Shown one piece after another: positions 26,214-35,298 of a DNA stretch of 38,566 nt (positions are counted from its first letter, which is position 1; each line of letters begins with the position of its first letter). Under the pieces are notes generated by a model. The model did not search any database and had not been told where the DNA came from. It saw nothing but the letters and a program-made list of their open reading frames with translations. A program made the position numbers and the translations under genes. This stretch comes from Alphaproteobacteria bacterium (GTDB lineage Bacteria; Pseudomonadota; Alphaproteobacteria; UBA9655): assembly GCA_019750035.1 (NCBI GenBank), contig JAIEOZ010000190.1:1-38566 (forward strand). The letters are read 5' to 3'.

Positions 26214-26777
26214 ATGAGTGGGCTCATTATTATTGTTAAAATAGTATATGTTCTTATTCATGTGCTTATTGCAGCGTATGATTTTAGTTTTTACCGTATA
26301 CCGAATCTTCTTTTGGCAGCATTGCTCGTTCTTTATGGGCTTTTTGCTCCCTTTAGTTTAAGCTCTGACGCCCTTTTAAATTCGCTCATTGTTTTTGGCG
26401 TTGTATTAAGTATAGGATTTGCGCTTTTTGTCCTTAAAATTATTGGAGGAGGAGATGCAAAATATATAGCGGTGGCTTCTCTTTGGGTTGGATTTCCCGG
26501 CGTTATCCAGCTTTTATTTTTCATTACCACAGCTGGTGCTTTGCTAGCTCTCGTTTATTTGTTTTTAAAATATTATATGGCAAAATCTTCTGACTGGGGT
26601 TGGAAACAGATTCAAAATGCAGAAAGACGTCTACCTATTTTGCAATATGTTTGGTTGGGAAGTGGTGTAGGGCCTGAGGATGGGGTTCGTGAAAATATTG
26701 ATGCTCGTATGATTCCTTATGGTGTCGCTATTGCAATAGGGGCCATCATTGTGATGTTTCTGCATTCAACGACTTAA
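26214..26777 (+). CDS. cpaA: Prepilin peptidase CpaA/TadV
   Basis: This A24-type aspartic peptidase cleaves prepilins and pseudopilins at the inner membrane. Two catalytic Asp are visible: AAYDFSFYRIPN near residue 24 and GGGDAKY near 80. Several transmembrane segments are present. I chose the ATG at 26214 rather than an upstream in-frame ATG at 26178, because it lies four bases after the tadD stop and gives a normal short N terminus. Residues after about 115 include an extra segment (RRLPILQYVWLGSG) before a final helix. Substrates in the window would be TadE, TadF and possibly TadG. Confidence 0.9.
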   Translation: MSGLIIIVKIVYVLIHVLIAAYDFSFYRIPNLLLAALLVLYGLFAPFSLSSDALLNSLIVFGVVLSIGFALFVLKIIGGGDAKYIAVASLWVGFPGVIQLLFFITTAGALLALVYLFLKYYMAKSSDWGWKQIQNAERRLPILQYVWLGSGVGPEDGVRENIDARMIPYGVAIAIGAIIVMFLHSTT

Positions 26778-26793
26778 CAGGGGAGAAATCAAG

Positions 26794-27576
26794 ATGAGGG
26801 TTAGGGATATTATAGGGTTAATTGTAGCTCTTGCCTTAGCCATGGGCGTTGCCTTTCTGACTCGGTATTTTCTTACTAAAGAAGAAAAAGGAGTTGTACA
26901 GCAGGCAAAAGTAGCTTTACCTAAAATTCTTGTTGCGAATAAGATACTTAATCAAGGAGATAAGATCAATGCTGGTGATTTAATATGGGAAGAATGGAAT
27001 GAAGCGGTTATAAGCTCATATATTAAAGAAGACACGAGTAAGATTGAAGATTGGGTGGGAGCTATCGTACGGGCGCATTTTGATAAAGGCGAACCCATTC
27101 TGGCTTTAGATCTTATCAAGCCTGGAGATAAGGGAATTTTAGCAGCACTTGTGTCTCCTGGGAAGCGGGCTATTTCTATTGATGTGACGGCGCAAAGTGC
27201 GAGTAGTGGTCTGATTGCTCCTGGAGATTATGTAGATGTTGTCGTGTCAAAGTCTGTTACATCTTCTGGAGGAAACCAGTCTGGGCAAAGTAAACTCGTT
27301 GCTAAAAACGTAAAAGTATTAGCTGTGGACGTTGAAATGGTGGATACGCATGAGAAGCCAAAAGGTGCTCCTAAGGTTGTGACGCTTGAGGTGAGTCCAA
27401 GTGAAGCTGAAGTTATTACAGCGGCAACCAAAGAGGGAACCTTGAGTTTGAGTTTGCATAGCATCGAACAAGCAGAAGAGTCTGGTAAAGTCGCTGAGAA
27501 AGGGAGACAGGCTCCAAAGCATGAAGGGGTTACCCTTATACGTGGAAAAGAGAAAACCGAGGTTGATTTTAAATAA
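26794..27576 (+). CDS. cpaB: Tad pilus assembly protein CpaB/RcpC
   Basis: This periplasmic protein is tied to the inner membrane by an N-terminal helix (about 6-26). A SAF-type domain starts KILVANKILNQGDKINAGDLIWEEW near 46-70. The RcpC/CpaB core continues with PGKRAISIDVTAQSASSGLIAPGDYVDVVV. CpaB is required for pilus assembly in Caulobacter-type systems, and it is thought to work near the secretin. The length (260 residues) is normal. GGGGAGA upstream of the ATG serves as a ribosome binding site. Confidence 0.93.
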   Translation: MRVRDIIGLIVALALAMGVAFLTRYFLTKEEKGVVQQAKVALPKILVANKILNQGDKINAGDLIWEEWNEAVISSYIKEDTSKIEDWVGAIVRAHFDKGEPILALDLIKPGDKGILAALVSPGKRAISIDVTAQSASSGLIAPGDYVDVVVSKSVTSSGGNQSGQSKLVAKNVKVLAVDVEMVDTHEKPKGAPKVVTLEVSPSEAEVITAATKEGTLSLSLHSIEQAEESGKVAEKGRQAPKHEGVTLIRGKEKTEVDFK

Positions 27577-27663
27577 TGAAAAAAGCTTGCAAATTTTCTT
27601 CCCAAAAAAGAAATAAGAGCGAAAGTTTTAATTAAAATGTATTTAATAAATAGAAGAAATAAT

Positions 27664-29082
27664 ATGAAAAAAAGTACGATATGGGGATCTTTTGTTTTCT
27701 TTATATTGTTTTTATCCTTAACACCTGCAATGACAGAGACAATTAATCTTAGTATTGATGGAGCTGAAATTATTAATTTTGAAAAGCCTATTAAGGAGCT
27801 TTTTATTGCAAACCCTGATATCGCAGATGTTCAATTGAGTAGCCCCACGGCTGCCTATGTATTTGGGAAGGGGATAGGAATCACAAAGCTGATTGCAATG
27901 GATGAGAAGGGAAAGGAAGTTTTTAAAGCCACTGTTAATGTTTCGCAGAATCTTGGACAATTAAGAGAATTAATTGCTTGTTATGATCCCCATGGACTTG
28001 TGGAAATCAAATCCATTCCTGGGGGAATTCTTTTAGAGGGGTTAGTGAATTCTCCTAAAACAGCTGAAGATATAAGATCCTTAGCGGATGGCTTCATTAA
28101 AAAAGCGAAGGACACAAGCTTATTTATTATTAATCGCCTTACGATTAAACCGCCTGTGCAGATAAATTTGCGCGTTAGATTTGCAGAAGTGGAAAGAAAC
28201 ATTGTTAATCAGCTTGGGTTTGATTGGCAATCAGTTGCGGCTAATATTGGTAGCTTTAAATTCGGAGCGCTTGCTAACCGTGCTCCTTTTACAGCTCTTC
28301 CTATTTTAACGAATGATGTAACCTCTATTACACAGCCAGTGACAACAGTCCCTGGAGAAAACATCAGTTCGATTGGCTTTGGTTTTAATAATACGAATGT
28401 TAATATCAATGCAGCTATTGATTTGCTTGCGCAAGATGGGCTCGTCACTATTTTGGCTGAACCTAATCTTACAACTATTTCTGGAGAAACGGCCTCCTTC
28501 TTAGCTGGAGGAGAATTTCCTTATCCTGTGCCTCAACAATTTGGGAGCATTACCATTCAATTTATGCAGTATGGTGTGAGTCTTGCTTTTACGCCGACAG
28601 TTTTGGATGGAAATTTAATTTCGATACATGTACGCCCTGAAGTGAGTCAGCTTGATCCTTTAGCAGGGGTTTCAGTCAATGGTACATCTGTTCCCGGAAT
28701 TTTAACGCGGAGAGCGGAAACGACTGTTCAGCTGGGGAGTGGACAATCGTTTGCTATTGCAGGGCTTTTAAAGAACAACGTGGCATCACAAATCGCTTCT
28801 TTACCAGGATTAGGAGATCTTCCCATTTTGGGGGCTCTTTTCCGCTCAAATTCTTTTACGAGAGATGATACAGAACTTGTTATTTTAGTGACTCCGTATC
28901 TTGTTGAACCGAGTACAGGAAAAGAGATGCTCTTACCAACAGATGGCATGAATTACTCTACTTTTGTTGAGCAAATTTTTGAACGACGGATTCTTAAGGA
29001 AACGAGCGCTAAGGGGCAGGCTCCTGCTTTCGGTCCAGGAGGAGTTCGACTCGTAGGACCTGCGGGTTTTAGTGTTGAATAG
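27664..29082 (+). CDS. cpaC: Tad outer-membrane secretin CpaC/RcpA
   Basis: This forms the outer-membrane ring through which the pilus leaves. A signal peptide (about residues 3-22 of this start) precedes an N-terminal domain with EKPIKELFIANPDIADVQL, a BON-like region, and the C-terminal secretin domain with VTILAEPNLTTISGETASFLAGGEFPYPVP and GILTRRAETTVQLGSGQSFAIAGLL. The final LVTPYLVEP is also typical. I chose the ATG at 27664 with AGAAGAAA upstream. An in-frame ATG at 27637 has no good ribosome binding site. TadD and CpaD are its likely partners. Confidence 0.93.
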   Translation: MKKSTIWGSFVFFILFLSLTPAMTETINLSIDGAEIINFEKPIKELFIANPDIADVQLSSPTAAYVFGKGIGITKLIAMDEKGKEVFKATVNVSQNLGQLRELIACYDPHGLVEIKSIPGGILLEGLVNSPKTAEDIRSLADGFIKKAKDTSLFIINRLTIKPPVQINLRVRFAEVERNIVNQLGFDWQSVAANIGSFKFGALANRAPFTALPILTNDVTSITQPVTTVPGENISSIGFGFNNTNVNINAAIDLLAQDGLVTILAEPNLTTISGETASFLAGGEFPYPVPQQFGSITIQFMQYGVSLAFTPTVLDGNLISIHVRPEVSQLDPLAGVSVNGTSVPGILTRRAETTVQLGSGQSFAIAGLLKNNVASQIASLPGLGDLPILGALFRSNSFTRDDTELVILVTPYLVEPSTGKEMLLPTDGMNYSTFVEQIFERRILKETSAKGQAPAFGPGGVRLVGPAGFSVE

Positions 29083-29121
29083 TAAAAATAATAACTTATA
29101 AGCATGAGTAAATGAGGTGCC

Positions 29122-29871
29122 ATGAAGATTTATAAACTTTCTTTTATACTTTTTTTTCTTTTTTCAGGATGTACGCCTAAGGTTGCGGATTGGACGCCTG
29201 CAGAAAGTCCGAAGGAAAATAAAGTAGAACGGGCGGTTTTTACCCACACCCTTCACTACCCTGCCCATGCGAGCGCAATGGATAAAAATGTGAAAAAGAA
29301 TTTTTTGAGATTCTTAAAGGCAAACATAATAAGTCCTTCTGCTGTTACGGTAACGCTTGAAGAGTTTGGCGGGCATTCAGAAGACCGTATTAAAGATATT
29401 GAGCGTGAACTTTTAAGGTTTGGTATTCCTTACGAGTTTATTGTTGTCAGTTCAGAAAATGAGAATGAATCCTATCACGCCTCTTCTCATAAACACCATC
29501 AAAAGAGCTCAGGTTCAGGCGTTGAAATCATCGTTGAACGTTATGTCGTCATTCCTCCTTCTTGTGCTGATTTTTCCCAACCCATTGGAGATGCAAGGCA
29601 AGCTTATTCTCCGAGCAATTTTGCGTGTGCGGATACTGCAAATCTTGGAATGATGATAGCAAATCCACGAGATTTGATTAAAGGACGTCCGGTTGGTTCT
29701 GCGGATGGAACGGTTATGGCTGCAGGGATTAATCGCTATCGAACGGATAAAACAAAGGCGCTTTTGGATACATCAACAAATGAAGCTCCGGGTTCACAAC
29801 AATCTTCTTCCTCTTCCTCCTCCTCTTCTGGTACTGGTGGAACATCGGGAGGGGCAGGAGGAGCATATTAA
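29122..29871 (+). CDS. cpaD: Tad pilus assembly lipoprotein CpaD
   Basis: This is a periplasmic lipoprotein of the CpaD family, needed for the secretin complex. The lipobox is FSGC near residues 13-16. An OmpA-like beta-alpha-beta part follows (SAVTVTLEEFGG, then ELLRFGIPYEFIVV), then VEIIVERYVVIPPSCADFSQP and NFACADTANLGMMIANPRDL, all CpaD-typical. The tail has nine consecutive Ser then Gly-rich sequence, likely disordered. The stop is followed immediately by the GTG start of cpaE, so the two are coupled. Confidence 0.93.
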   Translation: MKIYKLSFILFFLFSGCTPKVADWTPAESPKENKVERAVFTHTLHYPAHASAMDKNVKKNFLRFLKANIISPSAVTVTLEEFGGHSEDRIKDIERELLRFGIPYEFIVVSSENENESYHASSHKHHQKSSGSGVEIIVERYVVIPPSCADFSQPIGDARQAYSPSNFACADTANLGMMIANPRDLIKGRPVGSADGTVMAAGINRYRTDKTKALLDTSTNEAPGSQQSSSSSSSSSGTGGTSGGAGGAY

Positions 29872-31068
29872 GTGCCTGTTTCAAAAGAAGATTCTGTACA
29901 GCTAATTGCATTTCTGCAGAGAGACGAAGATGTAGACACTGTTAACGAAGCTTTAAAAGGAATCAACGTTCAAAATAGCGAGGTAAATAAGGGAGGCATA
30001 GCTGAAGCGATTCATGTCTTTATGCATAAAAAGTCTCCTCGATTTCTTATCGTTGATATTTCCAAGTCAGACTTACCCCTTTCTGATCTTGCCAAGCTTT
30101 CAGAGGTGTGTGAGCCTGGTATTAGTGTCCTGACCATTGGTTTAAAAAATGATGTTGGACTATACAGAAATTTGATGAAGCTGGGTATTTTTGAATATTT
30201 AGTAAGCCCATTGTTTCCGGATATCCTTATCCGTACTTTAAAAAGCATGATTTTTGGCGAAGAAAAAGGGAAAGAAGCGCATACTAAATTTGGTAAGGTT
30301 ATTGCCGTGGTTGGAGCACGAGGGGGCGTGGGAACGACTTTCATTGCGACAAATTTTGCCGCTATCCTTGCAAGTGAAAAATCTAGACGGGCTGTTATTA
30401 TGGATTTGGATCTTTATTTAGGAACGGTTCCTCTCTATTTTGATTTGAAACCTAGTTATGGTCTTAAGGAAGCTTTTGAAGATCCAGAGCGTGTGGACCA
30501 AGTTTTTATTGAGCGCCTTTTAACTTCTATTAATGAACGATTGTTTATGATAAGTACGGAAGAATCCCTCGATGAACCATTAAAATATCAAAATCTTGGC
30601 GTAGAAACTATTTTAAAATATTTATCAAAGCTTTTCCATTATATTGTAATAGATGTTCCTCATTGTTGTAATGAAATTACGCAAGCAGCGCTTAAAAATG
30701 CTGATATCATGATTCTTGTCGCAGGGTCATCTATTTCGGATCTTAGGGATACGGCAAGATTGATTCAACTCTTTGAAAAAGAAGGAATGGAACGGCGTGT
30801 TATTGTTGTCATGAATAAATTTATGGGAGAGGGAAAAATAAAACTTGCGGATTTTGAAGAAAATTTTAAGCATAAAATTGATCATATAATACCTTATGAT
30901 TCCTTAATTCCTATGGAATCTATCACCTATGGCCAGACATTAGCTACTGAAAACAACCCTATAGCTGAATCTATTAGAAGCATTGTTGAAGATGTCCAAG
31001 GGGTACAAAAATCCATACAAAAATTAAGTAAACTAGAATCTTTCTTAAAAATGATTAAATTAAAATAA
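29872..31068 (+). CDS. cpaE: Tad localisation ATPase CpaE/TadZ
   Basis: This ParA/MinD-like protein places the Tad machine at the cell pole. The start is a GTG that abuts the cpaD TAA. Residues about 1-130 form a receiver-like domain without the usual phospho-acceptor pattern. The P-loop NTPase domain begins with VVGARGGVGTTFIATNFA (about 146-163), a deviant Walker A in which Thr replaces the second Lys, as in other CpaE proteins. VIMDLDLYLGTVPLYFDLKP follows. The length (398 residues) is normal. Confidence 0.93.
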   Translation: MPVSKEDSVQLIAFLQRDEDVDTVNEALKGINVQNSEVNKGGIAEAIHVFMHKKSPRFLIVDISKSDLPLSDLAKLSEVCEPGISVLTIGLKNDVGLYRNLMKLGIFEYLVSPLFPDILIRTLKSMIFGEEKGKEAHTKFGKVIAVVGARGGVGTTFIATNFAAILASEKSRRAVIMDLDLYLGTVPLYFDLKPSYGLKEAFEDPERVDQVFIERLLTSINERLFMISTEESLDEPLKYQNLGVETILKYLSKLFHYIVIDVPHCCNEITQAALKNADIMILVAGSSISDLRDTARLIQLFEKEGMERRVIVVMNKFMGEGKIKLADFEENFKHKIDHIIPYDSLIPMESITYGQTLATENNPIAESIRSIVEDVQGVQKSIQKLSKLESFLKMIKLK

Positions 31069-31080
31069 TTTTAGCTTTTA

Positions 31081-31089
31081 TGATATAAT
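31081..31089 (+). promoter_or_regulatory. Extended -10 promoter candidate before cpaF
   Basis: TGATATAAT is a perfect extended -10 (TGnTATAAT) 37 bases before the cpaF ATG, in the 57-bp gap after cpaE. There is no clear -35, which extended -10 promoters can do without. The same TATGATATAAT occurs before tadG. Confidence 0.45.
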
Positions 31090-31114
31090 GTTCCCTAAGA
31101 TTAATGACATTATA
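31084..31114 (+). promoter_or_regulatory. Inverted repeat in the cpaF leader
   Basis: TATAATGT (31084-31091) and ACATTATA (31107-31114) form an exact 8-bp inverted repeat with a 15-base spacer, running from the -10 box up to the AAGGGG ribosome binding site. It may be an operator or RNA structure that controls cpaF. Confidence 0.3.
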
Positions 31115-31125
31115 AGGGGTCAATT

Positions 31126-32526
31126 ATGGCCACTTTTGGGAAGAAGACGGACGATTCAAGTCTTTTAGGTCAAGAAAATAAAAAGCTAAGACAGGACTCC
31201 TCTGAAAAATCTTTAAGCTCTAACACGGTGACTTCTCAGCGTGAGGCTCTTAAGTCATTTAAAGTAAAAGCCTATGCAGCGCTCATGGAAAGAATAGATT
31301 TGGTTGCTGCTAGCCAGATGCAGGCAGACTATTTACGACGTGAGGTAGAACAATTTATAGCCGATTTTGCTTCCGAAAATAGCGTACAGATCAATGCAAA
31401 GGAACAAAAGCAGGTTGCTACCTCCTTGGTGGATGATATGATTGGGCTGGGTCCTCTTGAAGAACTTCTTGATGATACGTCTATTACTGATATCTTAGTT
31501 AACGGACCCTTTGATTTATTTGTAGAACGTAAAGGGAAGCTTGAAAGGGTCCCATACATTAAATTCCATGATGAAGCCCATCTTCAGCAAATTGCCCGAC
31601 GTATTGCGAGCCGTGTGGGGCGACGGGTTGATGAGTCAAGCCCTATGGTGGATGCACGCCTTGCGGATGGAAGCCGTGTGAATATTATTATGCCGCCATT
31701 GGCTTTAAATGGAACGACTATTTCGATTCGTAAATTTTCCCGTGTAAATATTACGCTTAATAAAATGGTTGAGAATATGAATCTTTCAAAGGCAATGGCT
31801 AGTGTTTTAAAAATTGCAGCCGCCAGTCGTCTTAACATTTTGATATCAGGGGGAACGGGTTCAGGTAAAACTACACTTTTAAATGCTATGTCTCAGCTTA
31901 TCCATCCTTCTGAACGTATCGTCACTATTGAAGACTCAGCGGAGCTGCGGCTGCAGCTACCCCACGTTGTGCGACTTGAAAGTCGTCCTCCCAATATAGA
32001 GGGTGAAGGAGCTGTTACGATTCGTGATTTAGTCAAAAATGCCCTACGTATGCGTCCTGATCGCATTATTGTTGGTGAGGTTCGAGGGGATGAAACCATT
32101 GACATGCTTCAAGCTATGAATACGGGCCATGATGGATCAATGTCGACGATTCATGCGAATCGTCCTCGGGAAGCTTTAACCCGCCTTGAAAACATGTTAT
32201 CAATGTCAGGGCTTGATTTGCCTCTACGTGTTGTTCGCGCTCTCATTGTGGGCGCGATTAATCTAATTGTTCATACGGACCGGATGCGAGATGGCATTCG
32301 TCGTGTGACGGATATTACTGAAATTACAGGGCTTGAAGGAGATGTCATAATGACACAAGATCTTTTTAAGTTTGAATTTCAAGGAGATGAACCAGAAAAT
32401 GCGGGAGAGGCAGGACATATTAGAGGCACTTTTAAATCCATAGGCTTAATGCCCCGTTTCATGACTAGGGCCAGTTTTTATGGTTTTGAGCAGGAGCTTA
32501 AACAGGCAATACGTGAGGACGGATGA
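31126..32526 (+). CDS. cpaF: Tad secretion ATPase CpaF/TadA
   Basis: This hexameric cytoplasmic motor drives pilus assembly and probably retraction. Walker A is GGTGSGKTT at 242-250. The ADSAELRLQ-like Asp box is [21 protein letters not shown], and [11 protein letters not shown] is the Walker B-like block, all typical of the T2SS/T4SS-E TadA subfamily. The N-terminal region (about 1-60) is variable and charged, then [11 protein letters not shown] near 107-117 starts the conserved part. The gene follows a leader with an extended -10 box, so it may have its own promoter. It overlaps tadB by four bases (ATGA). Confidence 0.95.
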   Translation: MATFGKKTDDSSLLGQENKKLRQDSSEKSLSSNTVTSQREALKSFKVKAYAALMERIDLVAASQMQADYLRREVEQFIADFASENSVQINAKEQKQVATSLVDDMIGLGPLEELLDDTSITDILVNGPFDLFVERKGKLERVPYIKFHDEAHLQQIARRIASRVGRRVDESSPMVDARLADGSRVNIIMPPLALNGTTISIRKFSRVNITLNKMVENMNLSKAMASVLKIAAASRLNILISGGTGSGKTTLLNAMSQLIHPSERIVTIEDSAELRLQLPHVVRLESRPPNIEGEGAVTIRDLVKNALRMRPDRIIVGEVRGDETIDMLQAMNTGHDGSMSTIHANRPREALTRLENMLSMSGLDLPLRVVRALIVGAINLIVHTDRMRDGIRRVTDITEITGLEGDVIMTQDLFKFEFQGDEPENAGEAGHIRGTFKSIGLMPRFMTRASFYGFEQELKQAIREDG

Positions 32527-33497
32527 GGGAGCACTTCATTGACATTATTTCCTTTGGTTCGATCTTCCTTGTCATGGCGATATACGTTTTTTTTGTGTAT
32601 TATCGTAAAATAAAAAATGAAAAATTTGACTGGAAAAAACGAATATCAGCTTCTCCTTCACTCTTAGTTGATGAAAAAGTAACTTCTACCTCACTTTTAA
32701 AAGATCAAAGTTATTCAGAACAGCATTTTAAAAGTAAACTCGTAAGGGTAGAGGGTCTTCGAGAGTGGTTGCAGCACGGGGGGATCACTGTGTCTCCAAG
32801 TCTGTTTATTGCGATTTTTGCCCTTGTTGGGCTTATCAGTGGCTCCATTTTTTATTTTATTCTGCATTTAAATGGTATAATTTCAGTTTTATTAGGAGTT
32901 GGACTTAGTTTAATGATTCCATGGATTTTGGTTTTGTATCTTACCAGCCGACAAACAAATCTGTTTTTAAATGATTTTCCAACAGCTCTTGATACGATGC
33001 GGCGCGCCTTGCGGGCAGGGTATTCGGCCGATCGTACCATGGAAATGGTAGCAGAGCAGCAAGCAGGACTTGTTGGAGAAGTTTTTCGAGTCATTACCGA
33101 AAAAATGCGTCTTGGTGAATCTGCGGAAACGGTGATGGCAGAAATGTCTAACCGTCTGGGCATTAATGAATTTCGTATGTTGTCAATTGTTTTTATTTTA
33201 CAAAGGGAAACAGGAGGTAGTCTTGCAGAAGCGATGGAAAGTTATGCGAAAATTATTCGTGCGCGGACAAGTTTGCGAAAGAAAATAAAAGCGCTTTCAG
33301 CAGAGGTACGTGTAACAGCCATGATCTTATCAGCGGTTCCTTTTTTTATATTAGGAGCTGTTTATATTACGAGCCCTAGATACTTAGATCCATTATTTTT
33401 TACTGAAAGAGGGAATCACCTTCTTCTCGTCGGGGGTGCAATGTTAGTTGTTGGTATTGGGATCATGTTTCGCATGGCCTATAAAGAGGTTTACTGA
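32523..33497 (+). CDS. tadB: Tad inner-membrane platform protein TadB
   Basis: This integral protein couples the CpaF motor to the growing pilus. An N-terminal helix lies at about 8-26. The central pair of membrane helices is near 90-145, and the T2SSF domain holds FPTALDTMRRALRAGYSADRTMEMVAEQ. Two C-terminal helices follow. The length (324 residues) is standard. Its start overlaps the cpaF stop by four bases, and tadC follows after 11 bp. Confidence 0.92.
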   Translation: MREHFIDIISFGSIFLVMAIYVFFVYYRKIKNEKFDWKKRISASPSLLVDEKVTSTSLLKDQSYSEQHFKSKLVRVEGLREWLQHGGITVSPSLFIAIFALVGLISGSIFYFILHLNGIISVLLGVGLSLMIPWILVLYLTSRQTNLFLNDFPTALDTMRRALRAGYSADRTMEMVAEQQAGLVGEVFRVITEKMRLGESAETVMAEMSNRLGINEFRMLSIVFILQRETGGSLAEAMESYAKIIRARTSLRKKIKALSAEVRVTAMILSAVPFFILGAVYITSPRYLDPLFFTERGNHLLLVGGAMLVVGIGIMFRMAYKEVY

Positions 33498-33508
33498 GGA
33501 GGGAAAAG

Positions 33509-34450
33509 ATGTTTGGCGGAATAGATTTTCTTGACTTTATTTTAGCCTTTATTGTATTGTTACTTGCATCATTTTATTTGTCAAAACTTCGTCAAAAAGA
33601 TGTTTTTAATGATCGTATTAAAGATTTAATACGATATAAAGAGCACCTCGTTCAAGAAGAATCGACGAGGAAAAAAATTTATCGAGGCACAGAAGATCCT
33701 TCTGTGCCTTGGCTAAGGAAGCTGATTCGGAAGATACAAAGGGCTGGAAAAGGGGAACAAGAATCTCTCAAAAATTTATTTATAAAAGCGGGGCTTCGAT
33801 CAGATAATGCGAGTTTCGTGTATGGGCTTGCCAAAATGATTATGATTTTTCCTCCTGCCATTATCACAGCAATATTTGTTTTTTACTTTGTCGAATGGAA
33901 TGTTTTATTTAAAATTCTCGCTATTATAACTGCTTGTTTGCTTGGATCGTATTCAGTTGATTTTACCTTACAAAGGATTATCAATGCTCGCCGCAATAGG
34001 ATTCGTAGGGCTTTTCCTGAGGCTCTGGACTTGATGGTCATTTGCACGGAAGCAGGATTAGGGCTTGCGCCGACAATTCAAAGAGTTGCACGTGAAATTT
34101 CGCAAATTGCCCCTGATTTAGGATATGAACTTGCCATTTTATCAATTGAATTAAGCATGTTTTCAGATCGACGGAAGGCCTTACAAAATTTTAGTGATCG
34201 GATGGATTCTCCTTATTTTAAGTCAATTGTGACCAATATCATGCAAGCAGAACAGTATGGAACACCTATTGCACAAACCATGCGTATTATTGCTGAGCAA
34301 TTTCGTCAAGATCGTTTGGTCGAGGCTGAAGAGAAAGCCGTGAAACTTCCGGTTTTGATGTCTCTGCCTATGATGCTTTTGATTTTTCCTTGTATTTATA
34401 TTGCGATCCTGGGGCCGGCAATCATACAAGTTTTAGCCACCTTTCATTAA
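33509..34450 (+). CDS. tadC: Tad inner-membrane platform protein TadC
   Basis: This is the paralogous partner of TadB. Four membrane helices flank a T2SSF domain with RRAFPEALDLMVICTEAGLGLAPTIQRVAREI (about 168-199). The C-terminal segment LPVLMSLPMMLLIFPCIYIAILGPAIIQVL is typical of TadC. GGAGGG precedes the ATG. After this gene the locus is interrupted by 327 bp that hold a palindromic repeat, before tadE. Confidence 0.92.
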   Translation: MFGGIDFLDFILAFIVLLLASFYLSKLRQKDVFNDRIKDLIRYKEHLVQEESTRKKIYRGTEDPSVPWLRKLIRKIQRAGKGEQESLKNLFIKAGLRSDNASFVYGLAKMIMIFPPAIITAIFVFYFVEWNVLFKILAIITACLLGSYSVDFTLQRIINARRNRIRRAFPEALDLMVICTEAGLGLAPTIQRVAREISQIAPDLGYELAILSIELSMFSDRRKALQNFSDRMDSPYFKSIVTNIMQAEQYGTPIAQTMRIIAEQFRQDRLVEAEEKAVKLPVLMSLPMMLLIFPCIYIAILGPAIIQVLATFH

Positions 34451-34537
34451 GAAGTCATTTAAAAAAATGATTCAGAGTTAAATATATTTTAATTGTTATG
34501 TGAATGTATTTTAGTAGGATATTTTTACTTTTTAATA

Positions 34538-34543
34538 TATAAT
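34538..34543 (+). promoter_or_regulatory. Possible -10 box in the tadC-tadE gap
   Basis: A consensus TATAAT occurs at 34538-34543, with TAGGAT as a poor -35 at 17-base spacing. A second TATAAT lies at 34557-34562. The region is very AT-rich, so chance matches are likely. Either could drive tadE if the repeat downstream blocks read-through. Confidence 0.25.
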
Positions 34544-34599
34544 TAATAAGAGGAGATATAATACCATTTACAAAAAAATAATTAAGAACAAGTATAGCT

Positions 34600-34698
34600 C
34601 TGGATTGCTTTATCGGGACTTCGTCCCTCCGCGCAATGACGAATCTGTAGTTTTTAAAAATAAAAACTCATCATTGCGAGCGGAGCGAAGCAACCCAG
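34600..34698. repeat. Dispersed-type palindromic repeat element inserted in the tad locus
   Basis: The 327-bp gap between tadC and tadE holds this 99-bp element. Its left end is CTGGATTGCTT and its right end is GCGAAGCAACCCAG, complementary apart from one G:T-type mismatch. The arms continue as CTCCGC.GCAATGA and TCATTGCGAGCGGAG. The left arm carries an extra GGGAC-TTC-GTCCC mini-hairpin, and an inner AGTTTT/AAAACT stem lies near the centre. This TCATTGCGAGCGNAGCGAAGCAA pattern is a familiar REP-like repeat in AT-rich alphaproteobacterial and other genomes. No other copy is seen in this window. Confidence 0.75.
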
Positions 34699-34777
34699 AA
34701 ATGTAAACTTAAATTACGTAATTGGTATAATTAAAAAATCCCCAAATTAATAAGGATATGAGAAGGGGGAGGAAAAA

Positions 34778-35290
34778 GTGTGGACGTGGTTGAATTCTCT
34801 TAGGAAAAGAGAAAAAAAATTGCTCTTTAGAGCCAGTGAAGGTGTGACGGCAATTGAGTTTGCCATTGTCGCCCCTGTGTTCTTTGTCGTTTTCTTGGGT
34901 ATTTTTGAGGTTGGAGCCATTATGCTGGTTCAAACCTCCCTTGAGACCTCCATTTTGCAAATTTCACGATTTGGGCGTACAGGAGACACGGTAGCCGGCC
35001 AAACGCCTCAACAAACAGCGCTTTCTCTCGCGTCAAACTATAGCTTTGGTCTTGTGAACCCAAACCAATTGGTGCTGACAGTAACGCCCTATTCAAGTTT
35101 TTCAGCAATGCCCTCTTTGGCGCAGGCTCCAACAACAGGAACGCAAGATTTTGGGGGGAGCAAGCAAGCAGTTCTCTATACTCTTTCTTATAATTGGCAA
35201 TTTTTTACACCTTTAGTCGGGACTCTTCTTTCCCCTAATGGATCCCTAAAGCTGACAGCATCTGCTGTTGTACAAAATGAACCTTTTTGA
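34778..35290 (+). CDS. tadE: TadE-like pseudopilin
   Basis: This is a membrane-anchored minor pilin of the Tad machine. The start is GTG with GGGGGAGG (about 34765-34772) upstream. The type-IV-like prepilin segment is SEGVTAIEFAIVAPVFFVVFLGIFEVGAIM (about 22-51), where Glu in AIEFA is the conserved Glu of TadE-family N termini processed by CpaA/TadV. The rest (about 120 residues) is periplasmic. The length (170 residues) is normal. The stop lies next to the tadF ribosome binding site. Confidence 0.9.
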   Translation: MWTWLNSLRKREKKLLFRASEGVTAIEFAIVAPVFFVVFLGIFEVGAIMLVQTSLETSILQISRFGRTGDTVAGQTPQQTALSLASNYSFGLVNPNQLVLTVTPYSSFSAMPSLAQAPTTGTQDFGGSKQAVLYTLSYNWQFFTPLVGTLLSPNGSLKLTASAVVQNEPF

Positions 35291-35298
35291 GGTATACT

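Noticed and set aside
27228-27605. A 125-codon minus-strand frame opposite cpaB
   Set aside because: It mirrors a well-supported Tad gene and its Ser/Thr-rich composition is typical of an antisense shadow.
34566-34706. Open frame through the palindromic repeat that ends in SSLRAERSNPEM
   Set aside because: It has no ATG, GTG or well-placed start and most of it is repeat sequence. I treat it as a by-product of the repeat.
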